This document shows positions 6,094-7,298 of a DNA stretch of 7,298 nt, in pieces. The DNA is from Burkholderiaceae bacterium. GTDB taxonomy: Bacteria; Pseudomonadota; Gammaproteobacteria; Burkholderiales; Burkholderiaceae_C. The DNA lies in assembly GCA_031256125.1 (NCBI GenBank), contig JAIRRE010000034.1, positions 1 through 7,298 on the forward strand, given 5' to 3'. The notes below the pieces were generated by a model that was not told the DNA's origin, searched no databases, and worked only from the letters and a program-made list of their open reading frames with translations. The number at the start of each line of letters is the position of its first letter. The first letter of the stretch is position 1. The position numbers and the translations under genes are program-made.

Positions 6094-6184
6094 GCGGCAG
6101 CACTGGGGTGCAACCCCAGCACCGTCTGCCGCGCGTTGGCGCTATGCGACGCAGCGCCGTCGAACCCGGCCCAGACAAGGCCGG
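6094..6184 (-). terminator. Three consecutive hairpins downstream of pckG
   Basis: Three inverted repeats lie almost end to end. First, nearest pckG: CCGGCC (6166-6171) with GGCCGG (6179-6184), 7-nt loop. Second: GGCGCT (6138-6143) with AGCGCC (6153-6158), 9-nt loop. Third and strongest: a two-tier stem, GCGGCAG (6094-6100) with CTGCCGC (6126-6132) enclosing CTGGGGT (6103-6109) with ACCCCAG (6113-6119) and a 3-nt loop. All stems are perfect. The array begins about 15 bases after the pckG stop (minus strand). None is followed by a T-run, so they may stall, protect or process the transcript end rather than terminate it alone. The pairing is seen; the role is inferred. Confidence 0.45.
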
Positions 6185-6199
6185 ACGCGGATGAGCCGG

Positions 6200-7298
6200 T
6201 CAGGCTGCCAGATGCCGCTCGATGCGCGCCTTGGTTTCGGGTAACTCTTGCGGCAGTTTGTGCGCCAGTTGCTCGAATAAAGCGGTGTGCAGCTTGAGTT
6301 CGGCTTGCCAGGCGGCTTTGTCGATGCTGGTTACTTGGCTGAACTGGGCGGCGCTGAAGTTCAGGCCGGTCCAGTTAAGTTCCTCATAGCGCGGGCTGAC
6401 GCCGAAGATGTGTTCAGTACCTTGAGCATTGCCTTCGATGCGGTCGATCATCCACTTGAGCACGCGCATGTTTTCGCCGTAGCCGGGCCAAACGAACTTG
6501 CCGTCTTCGCCCTTGCGGAACCAGTTGGTCGTATAGATGCGCGGCACCTTGGCACCGGCGGCGGCCTGGAGCTTGCGACCCAGGTTGAGCCAGTGCTGGA
6601 AATATTCGGCCATGTTGTAGCCGGTAAACGGCAGCATGGCGAACGGGTCGCGCCGCACCACGCCTTGCTGACCGGCGGCGGCGGCGGTGGTTTCCGACCC
6701 CATGGTGGCAGCCATGTACACGCCTTCGACCCAGTTGCGCGCCTCGGTCACCAGCGGTACGGTGGTCGAGCGGCGTCCGCCGAAGATAAAGGCGTCGATA
6801 GCCACGCCCTTGGGATCGTCCCACGCGGGGTCGAGCGCCGGGTTGTTGGTGGCGGCCACGGTAAAGCGCGCGTTCGGGTGCGCGGCCTTGGCGCCGGTTG
6901 CCTTGGCAATTTCGGGCGTCCAGTCCTTGCCTTGCCAGTCGATCAGGTGCGCGGGCGGCTGATCGGTCATGCCCTCCCACCAAACGTCGCCATCGTCGGT
7001 GAGCGCGACGTTGGTGAAGATCACGTCCTTGTTCAGGCTCGCCATGCAGTTCGGGTTGGTCTGCACGTTGGTGCCGGGCGCAACGCCGAAGTAACCCGCC
7101 TCCGGGTTGATGGCGTACAGGCGACCATCCTGACCCGGTTTGATCCAGGCGATGTCATCGCCAATGGTGCTGACCTTCCAGCCCTCGAAGCTCTTGGGCG
7201 GGATGAGCATCGCGAAGTTGGTCTTGCCGCAGGCGCTGGGAAAGGCAGCGGCCACGTGGTACTTGCGGCCTTGCGGATTGGTGACGCCCAAAATCAGC
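6200..7298 (-). CDS. pckG: Phosphoenolpyruvate carboxykinase (GTP), C-terminal part (5' end outside window)
   Basis: The enzyme converts oxaloacetate and GTP to phosphoenolpyruvate, GDP and CO2, the cytosolic entry step of gluconeogenesis. The frame is open to the right edge, giving about 365 C-terminal residues of a protein usually near 600. Motifs in order from the edge are the PEPCK P-loop FPSACGKTN (fragment residues 19-27), metal-binding IGDDIAWI (45-52), [14 protein letters not shown], the [16 protein letters not shown] segment, [14 protein letters not shown] and the guanine-binding [19 protein letters not shown]. The last motif holds two of the aromatic residues known from the GTP class, with Tyr in place of the third Phe, and it separates this from the ATP-type enzyme. 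The end, ARIERHLAA, is normal for the family. The visible TTG near the edge is internal; the true start is outside the window. The next genes on the same strand are separated by a hairpin-rich gap, so pckG is probably its own unit. Confidence 0.98.
   Translation of the reverse strand, partial: LILGVTNPQGRKYHVAAAFPSACGKTNFAMLIPPKSFEGWKVSTIGDDIAWIKPGQDGRLYAINPEAGYFGVAPGTNVQTNPNCMASLNKDVIFTNVALTDDGDVWWEGMTDQPPAHLIDWQGKDWTPEIAKATGAKAAHPNARFTVAATNNPALDPAWDDPKGVAIDAFIFGGRRSTTVPLVTEARNWVEGVYMAATMGSETTAAAAGQQGVVRRDPFAMLPFTGYNMAEYFQHWLNLGRKLQAAAGAKVPRIYTTNWFRKGEDGKFVWPGYGENMRVLKWMIDRIEGNAQGTEHIFGVSPRYEELNWTGLNFSAAQFSQVTSIDKAAWQAELKLHTALFEQLAHKLPQELPETKARIERHLAA

Noticed and set aside
5951..6178. A 75-codon minus-strand frame between pckG and the spermidine-synthase-like gene
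   Set aside because: It has no family resemblance, runs through the three hairpins and overlaps the next gene's start in another frame.

Overview
This GC-rich (about 60-65% by eye), densely coded window looks like the chromosome of a betaproteobacterium, most likely near the Burkholderiales. The basis is the gene order rpsA-ihfB-lapA-lapB, the character of the proteins (GTP-type PEP carboxykinase, an orphan MshEN-type GspE ATPase beside a short spermidine-synthase-like protein) and the codon use. No genus can be named from the sequence alone.

Left block, + strand, 1-2596: the 3' end of rpsA (ribosomal protein S1), ihfB (IHF beta subunit), lapA and lapB. LapA and LapB are inner-membrane proteins of LPS assembly and of control of LPS synthesis, and their genes overlap by 11 bp, so they are probably translationally coupled. 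A 14-bp-stem hairpin sits directly after rpsA.

Middle, 2597-3360: a gene graveyard. After a small hairpin behind lapB there is a minus-strand relic of a Bcr/CflA-family MFS drug transporter: its N-terminus and a short central segment joined around a stop codon. It is followed head to head by a plus-strand relic of trpC that keeps only the C-terminal half of indole-3-glycerol-phosphate synthase. This looks like a rearrangement junction where gene order was broken and the cut ends are decaying.

Right block, minus strand, 3361-7298: reading leftward, pckG (GTP-dependent PEP carboxykinase, cut by the window edge), a 205-bp intergenic region with three consecutive hairpins, a spermidine-synthase-like Rossmann protein, and 12 bp later a complete 603-residue GspE/PilB-type ATPase. 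The last two probably form an operon. No pilin, secretin or other secretion gene is in view.

Most of the window is conserved housekeeping sequence. I see no CRISPR array, tRNA, rRNA, complete mobile element or convincing new defence or biosynthetic system. The most unusual material is the double-relic junction, followed by the intergenic hairpins and the orphan ATPase/spermidine-synthase-like pair.
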